The notes beneath the pieces were generated by a model that was not told where the DNA came from, ran no database searches, and saw only the letters and a program-made list of their open reading frames with translations. Position numbers and translations under genes: made by a program. From positions 310,001 through 374,000 of the forward strand of contig CASYFC010000002.1 in the NCBI GenBank assembly GCA_949482135.1: a stretch of DNA of 64,000 nt. Direction: 5' to 3'. Origin of the DNA: an uncultured Clostridia bacterium (GTDB taxonomy: Bacteria; Bacillota; Clostridia; TANB77; CAG-508). Positions 28,580-38,144 of this stretch are shown here, in pieces. Every line of letters begins with the position of its first letter. Position 1 is the stretch's first letter.

Positions 28580-28972
28580 TTAAATTTTATTACTACTACT
28601 ACTATTATTATTATTATTATTTTCTTCTTCAAAATCTAAATTAAATATTTGATCTAATTTTTCAAGATTATCCAATTTATCTAATTTTTTAGAAATTAAA
28701 GTTAATTTTCTTAAAACGGCTACTTTCCAATATCCATCTTCGATTTCTTTACTTGTATTTCCTGTTACGAATAAAGATATAAAGAAAAATAATAAAGTTG
28801 ACACTGCAATAATAATTGGACTAAACATTGAGTTATACATTAAAACTGTTACAACAAAAGAACTAACTAAAACTCCTATAATACAACCAATAATGCTAAA
28901 TAAAATCATTGAAAAAACTCTTTTTACTTTTAATAAAGTTAAATGACGAGTATATGAATCTTCATTATACAT
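28580..28972 (-). CDS. Small membrane protein with two transmembrane segments
   Basis: This 130-residue protein has a short cytoplasmic start, two hydrophobic segments at about 20-42 and 47-68, then a soluble region with a Leu-rich helix (LTLISKKLDKLDNLEKLDQIFNL) that could form a coiled coil. It ends in a run of Asn and Ser encoded by a trinucleotide-like tract (28590-28620), which is low-complexity and prone to slippage. AAAGGAGA precedes the ATG. I do not recognise the family. It is convergent with pgi and shares its terminator. Confidence 0.65.
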   Translation of the reverse strand: MYNEDSYTRHLTLLKVKRVFSMILFSIIGCIIGVLVSSFVVTVLMYNSMFSPIIIAVSTLLFFFISLFVTGNTSKEIEDGYWKVAVLRKLTLISKKLDKLDNLEKLDQIFNLDFEEENNNNNNSSSSNKI

Positions 28973-29151
28973 AATAATATCTCCTTTAATGAATAGTACT
29001 TTTTACTAAAATCATTGCTTTAATTATATTATTCTAAATATTATTAGTCAAGTATGAATAAAGGGATTTTAATCTTTACTTTATGCTAAAATAATTATAT
29101 AATAAACAACTGATGATAATATTAAAATATAAGAAAGGACAGATTGCTAAT

Positions 29152-32100
29152 TTGAAAAAAGCACTTATTAAAGATAGTTTAAAACAAATTGTAAAAACAA
29201 ATAAACGTTTTATATCAATACTTCTAATGGCATTTATGGGAGTAGGGTTCTTTGCTGGTGTAAGAGCAACAAGTCCTGATATGCGAGATACATTAGATAA
29301 ATATTTAGATAGCAAAAATATGTATGATATAAGCATCATTTCTACTTTAGGATTAACAGTTGATGATATAAATGCAATATCAACTGTATCAGAAGAAAAA
29401 AATAAAGTAGTTGGTATTTATAGTGAAGATGTATTTATAAAATTTGAAGATGAAGAAGTTGTTGTAAAAAACATTACATATAATAATGAAATAAATAATT
29501 TAGAAATTATTGAAGGAAGTATCCCACAAAGTGAAGATGAATGTGTTATTGAATATAACATGAATATTGGAAAAAGTGTAAATTTGGGTGATTATATAGA
29601 AATTGAAGAAAATTTAGGAGAGGATGAAGAGGCAACTTTTAAAAATACTAAACTAAAAGTTGTGGGAATTGCTAAAAGTCCATTATATATGTCTAGAGAT
29701 AGAGGAACAACTATTCTTGGAGATGGAAAAGTAGACTATTTTATTTATGGAAATAAAGATAATGTAGATTCAGAGTTTTATACAGAAATTGATATTTCTT
29801 TAAGTAATAGTCAAAAATTTAATACTTTAACAGAAGATTATAAAAATTTAATAGAAAATAAAAAAAATGATTTAGACGCAATAAAAGAAGAAAGACAAAA
29901 GTTAAGATATAATGAAGTAATAGCGGAAGCAACAACAAAGCTAGATGATGCACAAAAAGAATTTGATGAAGAAAAAGCAAATGCAGAAAAGAAGATTGCA
30001 GACGCTGAAAAAGAAATTAGTGATGGAAAAAAAGAAATTCAAAAAAATGAGAAAAAAATAAAAGACGCTGAAAAAGAATTACAAGATGGAAAAAATACAG
30101 CTAAAACAGAATTTGCAAATGCAGAAGTTCAAATTTCGTCAGCAGAAACAAAGCTTGCAGAAGCAAGAACAGCAACATTAGATGGAAAAGCATATTTAGA
30201 AGCCAAGAAAAAAGAAGCAGAGCAAGGAATTGCACAAATAAATAGTGGAATAGAAACTATAAATTCTAAACTAGAAGAGTTGGAAAAAAATAAAGATCTT
30301 GCCCAAAGTGTTTTATCAGGAATAAATAAAATTGATTTAGGTCTATCAGAATTAAATAATATGTTAGAATATAATAAATCATTATTAGAGAATGTTACAA
30401 CAGATGAAGAAAAAACAGAAATAAATAATAGGATAATATATATAAATTCCCAAATAGGAGAATTAAATTCTCAAAAGCAAGAATTATTATCATATGGAAT
30501 TACAGAAAATAGTTTAAATCAAATAAATGTTGGGATAGAAGAATGTAAAAAACAGAAAACAGAATTAGAAGTTCAGATATTAAATATAAATTCAGAAATA
30601 TCAAAAAGTGAAAACGAAATAGCAATTGCTGAAAATCAAATTGCTGCTGGATATGAACAATTAGAAGCTTCAAAATCACAATTAGTAGAAAAAAGAAATG
30701 AAACAAACAAAAAAATTTCAGATGGAGAAAAAGAAATTACCGATGGAAAAAAGAAGATAGAAAGTGCCAAAAAAGAACTTACAGATGGAGAAAAAGAACT
30801 TTCAGAAAAGAAAGAGGAGTTTAATACAAAAATAAAAGATGCAGAAAATAAATTAGTAGATGCAAGAGAAAAATTAAATGATATTGAAAATGCTAAATGG
30901 TATATATTAGATAGATATAATAATGATGGATTTAATAGTTTTTCTCAGGATTGCGATAATGTTGAAAAATTAGGTAAAGTTTTTCCAATAGTTTTTTTTA
31001 TAATTGCAACTTTAATTAGCTTAACAACAATGACAAGGATGGTCGAAGAAGAAAGAGTTCAAATAGGAACTTTAAAAGCTTTAGGATATAATAAAATACA
31101 GATTATGTCTAAATATATAATTTATTCTTTAACAGCCTCAATAATTGGTGGAGTGTTAGGTGCAATATTTGGATTAAAATTTTTTCCTTATGTTATTATA
31201 ACAATGTATCAGATGATGTACGATGTTACAAATTTAGTTATAGAATTTAATTGGTATTATACAATTCTTGGAATTAGTTTAATTACAATTTGCATAGTAG
31301 GTGCTACAATTTATACAGCAAGTAAAGAACTTAAAAGTACTCCAGCAGAAATGATGAGACCTAAGGCTCCAAAACCAGGAAAAAGAGTGTTACTTGAAAA
31401 AATACCATTTATATGGAATAAATTATCATTTACTCAAAAAGTAACTGTTAGAAATATGTTCAGATATAAGAAAAAATTCTTTATGACAGTTATTGGCATT
31501 TGTGGATGCACAGCACTAATTGTTGCAGGGTTTGGATTGAAAGATTCTATTTCAGGAATTATGGATTTTCAATATAAAGATATATATGATTATGATATGA
31601 TGATTGGATTAAAAAGTACTTTAACAGAAGATGAAAAAGAAAATTTAATTCAAGAATTAGAAAATAAAAATGAAATTCAAAAATGTATTACATCACATAT
31701 TTTTGCTGGAGATGTAAAAAATAATAATCTTGAAGAAGAAAGTCAAATAATGGTTGTAAAAAATACTGAAACCATAGATAACATAGTAAAACTTAAAAGT
31801 TTAAAAAACGGAGAAAAACTAGAACTAAATGATAATGAGGTTATAATTACAGATAAACTTTCACAACTTTTAGATGCAAAAATAGGAGAAGAAATCAAAA
31901 TTGTAGATTCTGATGATAAAGAAATAGTAGTGAAAATTTCTGGAATAACAGAACATTATATTTCTCATTATGTATATATGACTGATAATTTATATCAGAA
32001 ACTATATAATGAGAATCCAGATACTAATGTAATATTTACAAAATATACAAATAAGTTAGATGAGAATACTGAAAATGTATTATCAAAAGAATTATTAGTA

Positions 32101-32571
32101 AACTCAAAAATTGCATCAATTACATTAACAAGTTATTTAATAACAATAATGGATGAAACTTTAAGTGCTATGAATTTTGTTGTATATGTTTTAATTGTAT
32201 CAGCTGGATTACTTGCATTTATAGTACTTTTCAATTTATCTAATATTAATATAAGTGAGAGAATAAGAGAACTTGCAACAATTAAAGTATTAGGATTTTA
32301 TGATAAAGAAGTATATGATTATGTAACAAGAGAAATTATATTGCTAACAGTAATAGGAATTTTATTTGGATTAATATTTGGATATATTTTAAACTATTTT
32401 ATATTAGGAACTTGTGAAATAGGAATTTTACGATTTAAAAAAACAGTTTTACCACAAAGCTATTTATTTGCTGCATCAATTACAATTATATTTACAACAA
32501 TAATTAATTTTATAACATATTTTTCTTTGAAAAAAGTTGATATGATAGAGTCTTTAAAAAGTGTTGAATAG
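29152..32571 (+). CDS. FtsX-type ABC transporter permease with long coiled-coil insert
   Basis: This protein of about 1139 residues starts at a TTG. The sequence after it (KKALIKDSLKQIVKTNKRFISILLMAFMGVGFFAG) matches how this family normally begins, and AAAGGA lies 12 bases upstream; the ATG at 29113 would add an unlikely tail. It has an N-terminal membrane segment at about 19-35, an extracytoplasmic MacB-like domain at about 40-235, a very long Lys/Glu coiled coil at about 240-605, a first FtsX helix bundle at about 625-725, a second segment at about 780, another outside domain, and a last FtsX bundle at about 1010-1135. Such permeases usually pair with an ATPase gene, but none is adjacent. 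Function may be lipid or peptide export, or activation of a wall hydrolase. Confidence 0.85.
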   Translation: MKKALIKDSLKQIVKTNKRFISILLMAFMGVGFFAGVRATSPDMRDTLDKYLDSKNMYDISIISTLGLTVDDINAISTVSEEKNKVVGIYSEDVFIKFEDEEVVVKNITYNNEINNLEIIEGSIPQSEDECVIEYNMNIGKSVNLGDYIEIEENLGEDEEATFKNTKLKVVGIAKSPLYMSRDRGTTILGDGKVDYFIYGNKDNVDSEFYTEIDISLSNSQKFNTLTEDYKNLIENKKNDLDAIKEERQKLRYNEVIAEATTKLDDAQKEFDEEKANAEKKIADAEKEISDGKKEIQKNEKKIKDAEKELQDGKNTAKTEFANAEVQISSAETKLAEARTATLDGKAYLEAKKKEAEQGIAQINSGIETINSKLEELEKNKDLAQSVLSGINKIDLGLSELNNMLEYNKSLLENVTTDEEKTEINNRIIYINSQIGELNSQKQELLSYGITENSLNQINVGIEECKKQKTELEVQILNINSEISKSENEIAIAENQIAAGYEQLEASKSQLVEKRNETNKKISDGEKEITDGKKKIESAKKELTDGEKELSEKKEEFNTKIKDAENKLVDAREKLNDIENAKWYILDRYNNDGFNSFSQDCDNVEKLGKVFPIVFFIIATLISLTTMTRMVEEERVQIGTLKALGYNKIQIMSKYIIYSLTASIIGGVLGAIFGLKFFPYVIITMYQMMYDVTNLVIEFNWYYTILGISLITICIVGATIYTASKELKSTPAEMMRPKAPKPGKRVLLEKIPFIWNKLSFTQKVTVRNMFRYKKKFFMTVIGICGCTALIVAGFGLKDSISGIMDFQYKDIYDYDMMIGLKSTLTEDEKENLIQELENKNEIQKCITSHIFAGDVKNNNLEEESQIMVVKNTETIDNIVKLKSLKNGEKLELNDNEVIITDKLSQLLDAKIGEEIKIVDSDDKEIVVKISGITEHYISHYVYMTDNLYQKLYNENPDTNVIFTKYTNKLDENTENVLSKELLVNSKIASITLTSYLITIMDETLSAMNFVVYVLIVSAGLLAFIVLFNLSNINISERIRELATIKVLGFYDKEVYDYVTREIILLTVIGILFGLIFGYILNYFILGTCEIGILRFKKTVLPQSYLFAASITIIFTTIINFITYFSLKKVDMIESLKSVE

Positions 32572-32615
32572 AAAAAACGAGAAAAACTGAGAATGAGTTA
32601 GATAAAATGAGATTT

Positions 32616-32656
32616 AAAAAGCTTTTAAGTTCTTTTAGAAACTTAGGAGCTTTTTA
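32616..32656 (+). terminator. Terminator after ABC permease
   Basis: The stem AAAAAGCTTTTAAGTT with AACTTAGGAGCTTTTT (two G-U pairs) ends in T residues. Confidence 0.65.
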
Positions 32657-32682
32657 TTTTTCAAAAGAATTCTATAAAAAGT

Positions 32683-32711
32683 TTGTTAAAATTTTTTAAA
32701 AATGCTATAAT
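32683..32711 (+). promoter_or_regulatory. Promoter of the large structured RNA
   Basis: TTGTTA at 32683-32688 and TATAAT at 32706-32711 are spaced by 17 bases. It fits a transcript starting near 32718. Confidence 0.65.
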
Positions 32712-32717
32712 AAAAAA

Positions 32718-33305
32718 CATCGTTGGTGCATTATTCTAGTGTATACTCCTGTTATGAGGGTGGGCCTAAAAATCTACTATAGAGTGTTATCAGTCGAAGT
32801 TTCTTAGAGCACTGCGCATTACGCCCAGTTTTGCGTGGTCCTGAGGAGTAAAGGAATTAGGATAGCATGTAATGGCATATATGTGATTCCTGCTTCCGTT
32901 GAGACTTATTCGTTTTATTCCAGAATAGGTAAACCCATAGGCTTTTGCATATGGTGGTAATAACTTGTCTTGAGTGGTGATTTGGGATTAATCGCAAAGT
33001 ATAATAAGATATTGGCCAAATACTTTATTATATTTGATTATGAAACTATTACTGCAAAAGAGACTAATAGCAGGCTAGGATACTCAAAGAAAATTTCTAG
33101 AGTGTTTGCTTAGATTGATAAGCAAAAGAACTTGAGGATTAAGGTACGGATTTAAGTGGTGATCTGGCGACACCTTTTTATAGGTGGGGTTTTCCCTAAG
33201 CGGAAACGGCTTTTTAGTAATGAAAAGTGGAAAATTGAGAAAATCTGCTAGACCTAAACCGTAAAATTTACTCAAGTTCTTACCAAATTCATATTAATTA
33301 TTTAG
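32718..33305 (+). ncRNA. ole: OLE-like large structured RNA
   Basis: About 590 bases without a credible gene are visibly richer in G and C than the surroundings and contain many paired segments, for example ACTTGAGGATTAAGG at 33130 facing CTCAAGTTCTT at 33270, and GACACCTTTT/TAGGTGGGGTTTTCC near 33168-33195. OLE (ornate, large, extremophilic) RNAs are about 600 nt, occur in Firmicutes, and usually lie immediately upstream of the gene for their membrane partner OapA. Here the next gene looks like OapA. They form a membrane-associated ribonucleoprotein linked to stress and magnesium homeostasis. I rely on size, position and neighbour; a covariance-model search (Rfam OLE) would settle it. No protein frame here is believable. 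Confidence 0.75.
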
Positions 33306-33320
33306 GAGTAAAAATAACAA

Positions 33321-33864
33321 ATGAAGGAAAAGAAAGAAAAACCCAAGTCGAAAAACAGTAATAATTCATGGGTAATATTTATATCAATAACAACATTTAT
33401 ACTATCTTTAACATTTTCATTTATATCAAATACAGTAATATCAAACTTAAGTATAATTATTGGGTTAATTGTATTAATAATAGTTATAGCAATAGGTATT
33501 ATATTTGACTTAATAGGTGTTGCAGTTACAGTTGGTAATGAAGAAGACTTTCATGCACAAGCAAGTAAGAAAATAAAAGGTGCAAAAACTTCTATAAAAA
33601 TGATTAGAAATTCAGCAAAAGTTTCAAATTTTTGTGCAGACGTTATAGGAGATATTTGCCGGAGTACTTAGTGGAGCGATAAGTGCAATGATTGCATTAA
33701 AGCTTACAGAAAATTATGGAATGGATTCTAATATACAATTTATATTTAGTGCATTGGTTGCATCAGTTACCGTTGGTGGTAAAGCTGCAACAAAACAAAT
33801 AGCAAAACAAAATTCTACAGTGATAGTTGGATTTGTAAGTAAGATAGTAAATTTAGATAAATAA
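33321..33864 (+). pseudogene. OapA-like membrane protein, interrupted by a one-base frameshift
   Basis: The first frame (33321-33671) encodes 116 residues: a basic start, two membrane segments at about 17-38 and 42-63, then FDLIGVAVTVGNEEDFHAQAS and KVSNFCADVIGDIC before going out of frame. Removing one base near 33659-33660 (TTTGCCGG to TTTGCGG) restores GVLSGAISAMIALKL and a third membrane region, running to TAA at 33862-33864. The joined product is about 180 residues with no other lesion. The IGVAVT, FHA-x-AS, KVxxF and DVIGDI blocks are what I recall for OapA, the OLE-binding protein often labelled a CorB-like transporter. Because everything after the shift is still conserved, a sequencing or assembly error is as likely as a true mutation. 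Confidence 0.75.
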
Positions 33865-33887
33865 AGTCATCTTAAGATGGCTTTTTT
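33863..33887 (+). terminator. Terminator after OapA-like gene
   Basis: AAAGTCATC and GATGGCTTTTTT pair around TTAA, immediately after the restored stop codon. This supports 33864 as the true gene end. Confidence 0.7.
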
Positions 33888-34002
33888 GTTTACACAAATA
33901 TCAAATTAGTTGCGAAATTTACAATATATGATATACTAATGATAGTTCTTAATGTGAGAGAATTAATTGATAATATGTAAATATAAAATTAGGGAGAAAT
34001 TT

Positions 34003-35019
34003 ATGGATTTATCATATGATGCATTAAATAAAAGGATTCAAACTGAATTAAAACCAATATATTTTTTGTATGGTGGAGAACAATATTTAATAGATACCGC
34101 TATACATAAAATAAAGAAAGTATTTGGAGAATTACTTTTAGGAATAAATTATATAGTGCTAGACGAATCAAATATAGAAAATTTGATTTCAGATATTCAA
34201 ATGCCAGCATTTGGATATGATAAAAAACTTATAATAATAAAAAATTCAGGATTATTTAAAAAAGATGGAAGAAAGAAAACAGGAACTCCTATACAAGAAA
34301 AAGTTGCTGATTTTATAAAAAATAATATAGATACAATTTCAGAGTCAGTTGTACTTATTTTTGCTGAATCAGAAGCAGATAAAAATAGTGTTTTTGAAGC
34401 TATATCAGAAAATGGAATAGTATGTAATATAGAAGAATTAAAACCAGTTCAATTGGTAAAGAAACTAAAACAAATATGTAATTTATATAAAGTGAATTGT
34501 GATGAAGTTACATTAAATTATCTAGTAGAAATTGCAGGAACAAATCTTGAAATTTTAATAAATGAAATAAGAAAACTAATTGAATATGCAGGAATAGGTG
34601 GAACAATAACTATTAATGATGTAAATCAACTATCAGTAAAACAAATAGATAGTGTAATATTTGAACTTACAGATAATTTGGCAATAAGAAAAATCGATAA
34701 AGCATTAGAAGTTTTGAATAATTTAATTTATCAAAAAGAAGCTCTTCAAAAAATATTAATTACTTTGTATAATCATTTTAAAAAAATATATTTATGCAGA
34801 ATTGCTGCTGAAAATAATAAAGATATAGTAAATTCATTAAGTTTAAGACCAAATCAAACTTTTTTGGTTGCAAAGTATAAAAAGCAAGCATCATATTTTA
34901 AAATGGAAGAATTAAAAGGAATTTTAAATTCATTAATAGATTTAGATTATAATTCTAAAAATGGAAAAATAGATATAGATATTGGTTTGAGAAGTATTTT
35001 GTGTAGATATTGTAGTTAA
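34003..35019 (+). CDS. holA: DNA polymerase III delta subunit
   Basis: This 338-residue clamp-loader subunit opens the beta sliding clamp. It starts at the ATG at 34003, 6 bases after AGGGAG; the longer frame from TTG 33967 lacks a ribosome site. Motifs include FLYGGEQYLIDTAIHKIKK at about 19-37 (the degenerate P-loop region of HolA), MPAFGYDKKLIIIKN at about 67-81, and a C-terminal helical collar domain (LDYNSKNGKIDIDIGLRSIL), all typical of the family. The length is normal (about 330-345). A terminator follows. Confidence 0.9.
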   Translation: MDLSYDALNKRIQTELKPIYFLYGGEQYLIDTAIHKIKKVFGELLLGINYIVLDESNIENLISDIQMPAFGYDKKLIIIKNSGLFKKDGRKKTGTPIQEKVADFIKNNIDTISESVVLIFAESEADKNSVFEAISENGIVCNIEELKPVQLVKKLKQICNLYKVNCDEVTLNYLVEIAGTNLEILINEIRKLIEYAGIGGTITINDVNQLSVKQIDSVIFELTDNLAIRKIDKALEVLNNLIYQKEALQKILITLYNHFKKIYLCRIAAENNKDIVNSLSLRPNQTFLVAKYKKQASYFKMEELKGILNSLIDLDYNSKNGKIDIDIGLRSILCRYCS

Positions 35020-35031
35020 AAATATATTATA

Positions 35032-35081
35032 AAAGTTTAAAATAGATAAAATAATTTGTCTACTTTAAACTTTATTTTTTT
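35032..35081 (+). terminator. Terminator after holA
   Basis: AAAGTTTAAA-ATAGA pairs with TCTA-CTTTAAACTTT around an AT-rich loop, then T residues. The stem is AT-rich but long. Confidence 0.65.
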
Positions 35082-35183
35082 ATAGGATATTGAAAAAAAT
35101 CTTTTATAATGATATAAATATAGAAAATTAAATAATAATTTATTAATTTTTAATCAAGTTTCCTATGGAGGAAAAAATTAAAT

Positions 35184-36416
35184 ATGATTAATGTAAATGA
35201 AAACTTTTTAAACTTACAAAATAGCTACTTATTTGTAACAATAGTAAAAAAAGTAGCAGAATATGCAAAGGAGAACCCTGATGCAAAAATTATTAAATTA
35301 GGTGTTGGAGATGTAACAAGACCAATACCAAAACCAATTCTAGATGCTATGAACAAAGCTACAGAAGAATTAGGAGAAAAAGAAACATTTAAGGGATATG
35401 GACCAGAAATTGGATATGATTTCTTAAAAGAAAAAATTAAAGAATTTGATTATAAAAGATTAGGAGTAGATATTGATATAAGTGAAATATTTATTTCTGA
35501 TGGAATAAATTCTGATTGTGGAAACATAGTGGATTTATTTTCAGAAGATAACAAAGTCGCAATTGCAGACCCAGTATATCCTGTATATCTAGACACAAAT
35601 GTAATGTCTGGAAGAAGTGGAAAATACAATGAAACTACCAAAAAATATGAAAATATAGTATACTTGCCAGTTACAGCAGAAAATAATTTCATACCTGAAC
35701 TTCCAAAAGAACCAGTAGATATGATTTATTTATGTTATCCAAACAATCCAACAGGAACAGTATTAACAAGAGCAGAGTTAAAAAAATGGGTTGATTATGC
35801 AAGAGAAAATAAATCAATAATATTATTTGATGCAGCTTATGAAGTATTTATTTCAGATGAAGATGTTCCACACAGTATATATGAAATAGAAGGAGCAAAA
35901 GAAGTTGCAATAGAATTCAAAAGCTATTCAAAAACAGCTGGATTTACAGGAATAAGATGTGCTTATGTAGTAGTTCCTAAAGAAGTAAAAGCTTATACAA
36001 AAAAAGGAGAACCTATTGAATTAAATAAATTATGGGATAGAAGACAATGTACAAAATTTAATGGAGCTTCATATATAAGCCAAAGAGGTGCAGAAGCCAC
36101 ATACACAGAGGAAGGAAGAAAACAAGTATTAGAAAATATAAATTATTATAAAGAAAATGCTAAGATAATCAAAAATGGATTAGAAGAAGCAGGATATACA
36201 GTATATGGTGGGGTTAATTCTCCATATATTTGGTTAAAAGTTTCAAATGGATTAACTTCTTGGGAATTTTTTGATAAATTATTAAATGAAATTAATGTAG
36301 TAGGAACTCCTGGTGTTGGTTTTGGTCCAAGTGGAGAAGGATATTTTAGATTAACGGCATTTGGAACAAGAGAAAACACAATAGAAGCAATAGAAAGAAT
36401 AAAAAATATGAAATAA
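35184..36416 (+). CDS. dapL: LL-diaminopimelate aminotransferase
   Basis: This 410-residue PLP enzyme converts tetrahydrodipicolinate directly to LL-diaminopimelate, the short lysine/peptidoglycan route found in some Clostridia. Family features include the start [70 protein letters not shown], the PLP-lysine region [14 protein letters not shown] at about 248-261 and the late [22 protein letters not shown]. The length matches DapL (about 410). TGGAGG lies about 12 bases before the ATG. It is followed at 27 bases by guaB, probably co-transcribed. Confidence 0.95.
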   Translation: MINVNENFLNLQNSYLFVTIVKKVAEYAKENPDAKIIKLGVGDVTRPIPKPILDAMNKATEELGEKETFKGYGPEIGYDFLKEKIKEFDYKRLGVDIDISEIFISDGINSDCGNIVDLFSEDNKVAIADPVYPVYLDTNVMSGRSGKYNETTKKYENIVYLPVTAENNFIPELPKEPVDMIYLCYPNNPTGTVLTRAELKKWVDYARENKSIILFDAAYEVFISDEDVPHSIYEIEGAKEVAIEFKSYSKTAGFTGIRCAYVVVPKEVKAYTKKGEPIELNKLWDRRQCTKFNGASYISQRGAEATYTEEGRKQVLENINYYKENAKIIKNGLEEAGYTVYGGVNSPYIWLKVSNGLTSWEFFDKLLNEINVVGTPGVGFGPSGEGYFRLTAFGTRENTIEAIERIKNMK

Positions 36417-36443
36417 AATAAAAAACAAAGGAGGAAATTTTTA

Positions 36444-37955
36444 ATGGCTGAAATACTAAAAGATATATCAAGAACTTTTAATGAGTTTTTGTTATTACCA
36501 AATTTAACTGATGAAAGATGCATACCAAACAATGTTAGTTTAAGAACACCACTTGTAAAATTTAGAAGAGGAGAAAATCCAAAATATTGTGCTAATATAC
36601 CAATGGTTTCTGCAATAATGCAATCAGTATCTGGAGAAAAGATGGCTATTGCACTTGCAAGAGAAGGTGGATGTGCATTTATATTTGGAGCACAATCTAT
36701 AGAATCACAAGCTCAAATGGTAAAAAATGTAAAAAAATATAAAGCAGGTTTTATAACAAGTGATTCAAATGTAAAACCTTATAATACAATTGGCGAAGTC
36801 TTGAACTTAATAGAAGAGACAGGACATTCAACAGTTATGATTACAGAAGATGGTTCAGCCAATGGAAAGTTTTTAGGATTAGTAACAGATAAAGATTTTA
36901 GAATATCAAGAGTATCTTTAGATGAACCAGTAAGTAAATATATGGTTCCTGTAGAAAAGTTAGTTTATGCAAGGAGAGGAATTTCTTTACATGATGCAAA
37001 TGATTTAATATGGGATAACAAAATAAGTTGTCTTCCAATATTAGATGATAATGGAAATTTAGATACATTAGTATTTAGAAAAGATTATGAATCAGATAAA
37101 GAAAATCCAAATTCTTTATTAGATGATAATAAAAGATTTATAGTTGGTGCAGGAATAAATACAAGAGATTATCAAGAAAGAATACCAGCTTTAGTAGAAG
37201 CAGGAGTGGATATGATATGTATGGATTCTTCAGATGGATATTCTGTATGGCAGAAAAATACTATAGATTGGGTAAGACAAAATTATGGAGATTCAGTAAA
37301 AATTGGAGCAGGAAATGTTGTAGATAAAGCTGGATTTTATTATTTAGCAGATGCTGGAGCAGACTTTATAAAAGTTGGTGTAGGCGGAGGATCAATTTGT
37401 ATAACTCGCGAAACAAAAGGAATTGGTAGAGGGCAAGCAAGTTCTCTAATGGATGTTGTTGAAGCTCGTGATGAATATTTTGAAAGAACAGGAGTATATA
37501 TTCCAATTTGTTCTGATGGTGGAATTGTTCATGATCATCATATAACTTTAGCGTTAGCAATGGGAGCAGATTTTGTTATGATGGGAAGATATTTTGCTAG
37601 ATTTGATGAAAGTCCTTCAAGAAAAGTAAAAAGAAATGGAACTTTTATGAAAGAATACTGGGGAGAAGGGTCAAATAGAGCTAGAAATTGGCAAAGATAT
37701 GATTTAGGTGGAGATGCAAAAAATAAATTAACTTTTGAAGAAGGTGTTGATTCATTAATTCCTTATGCTGGACCTTTAAAGGATAATGTTGCCATAACAA
37801 TTAGCAAAATAAAATCAACTATGTGTAATTGTGGTTCAATATCAATTCCAGAATTACATCAAAAAGCAAGATTAACTATGGTTTCTAATGTAAGCATTAA
37901 AGAAGGCGGAGCACATGATGTAATATTAAAAGATTATGATACTGGGAGATTATAA
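36444..37955 (+). CDS. guaB: IMP dehydrogenase
   Basis: This 503-residue enzyme oxidises IMP to XMP, the committed step to GMP. Visible features are a catalytic barrel with CBS insert (about 95-225: [34 protein letters not shown]), the catalytic-loop Cys in GGSICITRE at about 313-321, [40 protein letters not shown] and the flap-like GEGSNRARN. The sequence after the catalytic loop is of the clostridial/parasite-like branch rather than the Bacillus type. AGGAGG precedes the ATG. A terminator follows. Confidence 0.95.
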   Translation: MAEILKDISRTFNEFLLLPNLTDERCIPNNVSLRTPLVKFRRGENPKYCANIPMVSAIMQSVSGEKMAIALAREGGCAFIFGAQSIESQAQMVKNVKKYKAGFITSDSNVKPYNTIGEVLNLIEETGHSTVMITEDGSANGKFLGLVTDKDFRISRVSLDEPVSKYMVPVEKLVYARRGISLHDANDLIWDNKISCLPILDDNGNLDTLVFRKDYESDKENPNSLLDDNKRFIVGAGINTRDYQERIPALVEAGVDMICMDSSDGYSVWQKNTIDWVRQNYGDSVKIGAGNVVDKAGFYYLADAGADFIKVGVGGGSICITRETKGIGRGQASSLMDVVEARDEYFERTGVYIPICSDGGIVHDHHITLALAMGADFVMMGRYFARFDESPSRKVKRNGTFMKEYWGEGSNRARNWQRYDLGGDAKNKLTFEEGVDSLIPYAGPLKDNVAITISKIKSTMCNCGSISIPELHQKARLTMVSNVSIKEGGAHDVILKDYDTGRL

Positions 37956-37979
37956 TAAATTATTAATATAACTATAATC

Positions 37980-38029
37980 AAAGAAGAATATTTAGAAAAA
38001 TTAAAATTCGACAATATTCTTCTTTTTTG
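37980..38029 (+). terminator. Terminator after guaB
   Basis: AAAGAAGAATATT pairs with AATATTCTTCTTT around a 20-base loop and ends in a T run. Confidence 0.7.
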
Positions 38030-38049
38030 TGTATTTAAAGTGAAAATCG

Positions 38050-38078
38050 TTGACAAAATGTAAAAAAAATATTACATT
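38050..38078 (+). promoter_or_regulatory. Promoter with inverted repeat before the amylase gene
   Basis: TTGACA at 38050-38055 is spaced 17 bases from TACATT (38073-38078). An inverted repeat, AATGTAA ... TTACATT (38057-38079), fills the spacer and -10 box and could be an operator. Confidence 0.5.
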
Positions 38079-38144
38079 ATAAGAGAAAGTTGTAACTTTT
38101 TTTAAGATATAAAGCCCTGTACTTTAATTAAAGGAGGAGTTGTA

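Noticed and set aside
28590-28620. Trinucleotide tract at the end of the small membrane gene as a functional repeat
   Set aside because: It encodes a low-complexity Asn/Ser tail; more likely slippage than a regulatory element.
33084-33275. Minus-strand 63-codon frame inside the OLE-like region
   Set aside because: It has no ribosome site or recognisable protein and lies in structured RNA; a chance frame.
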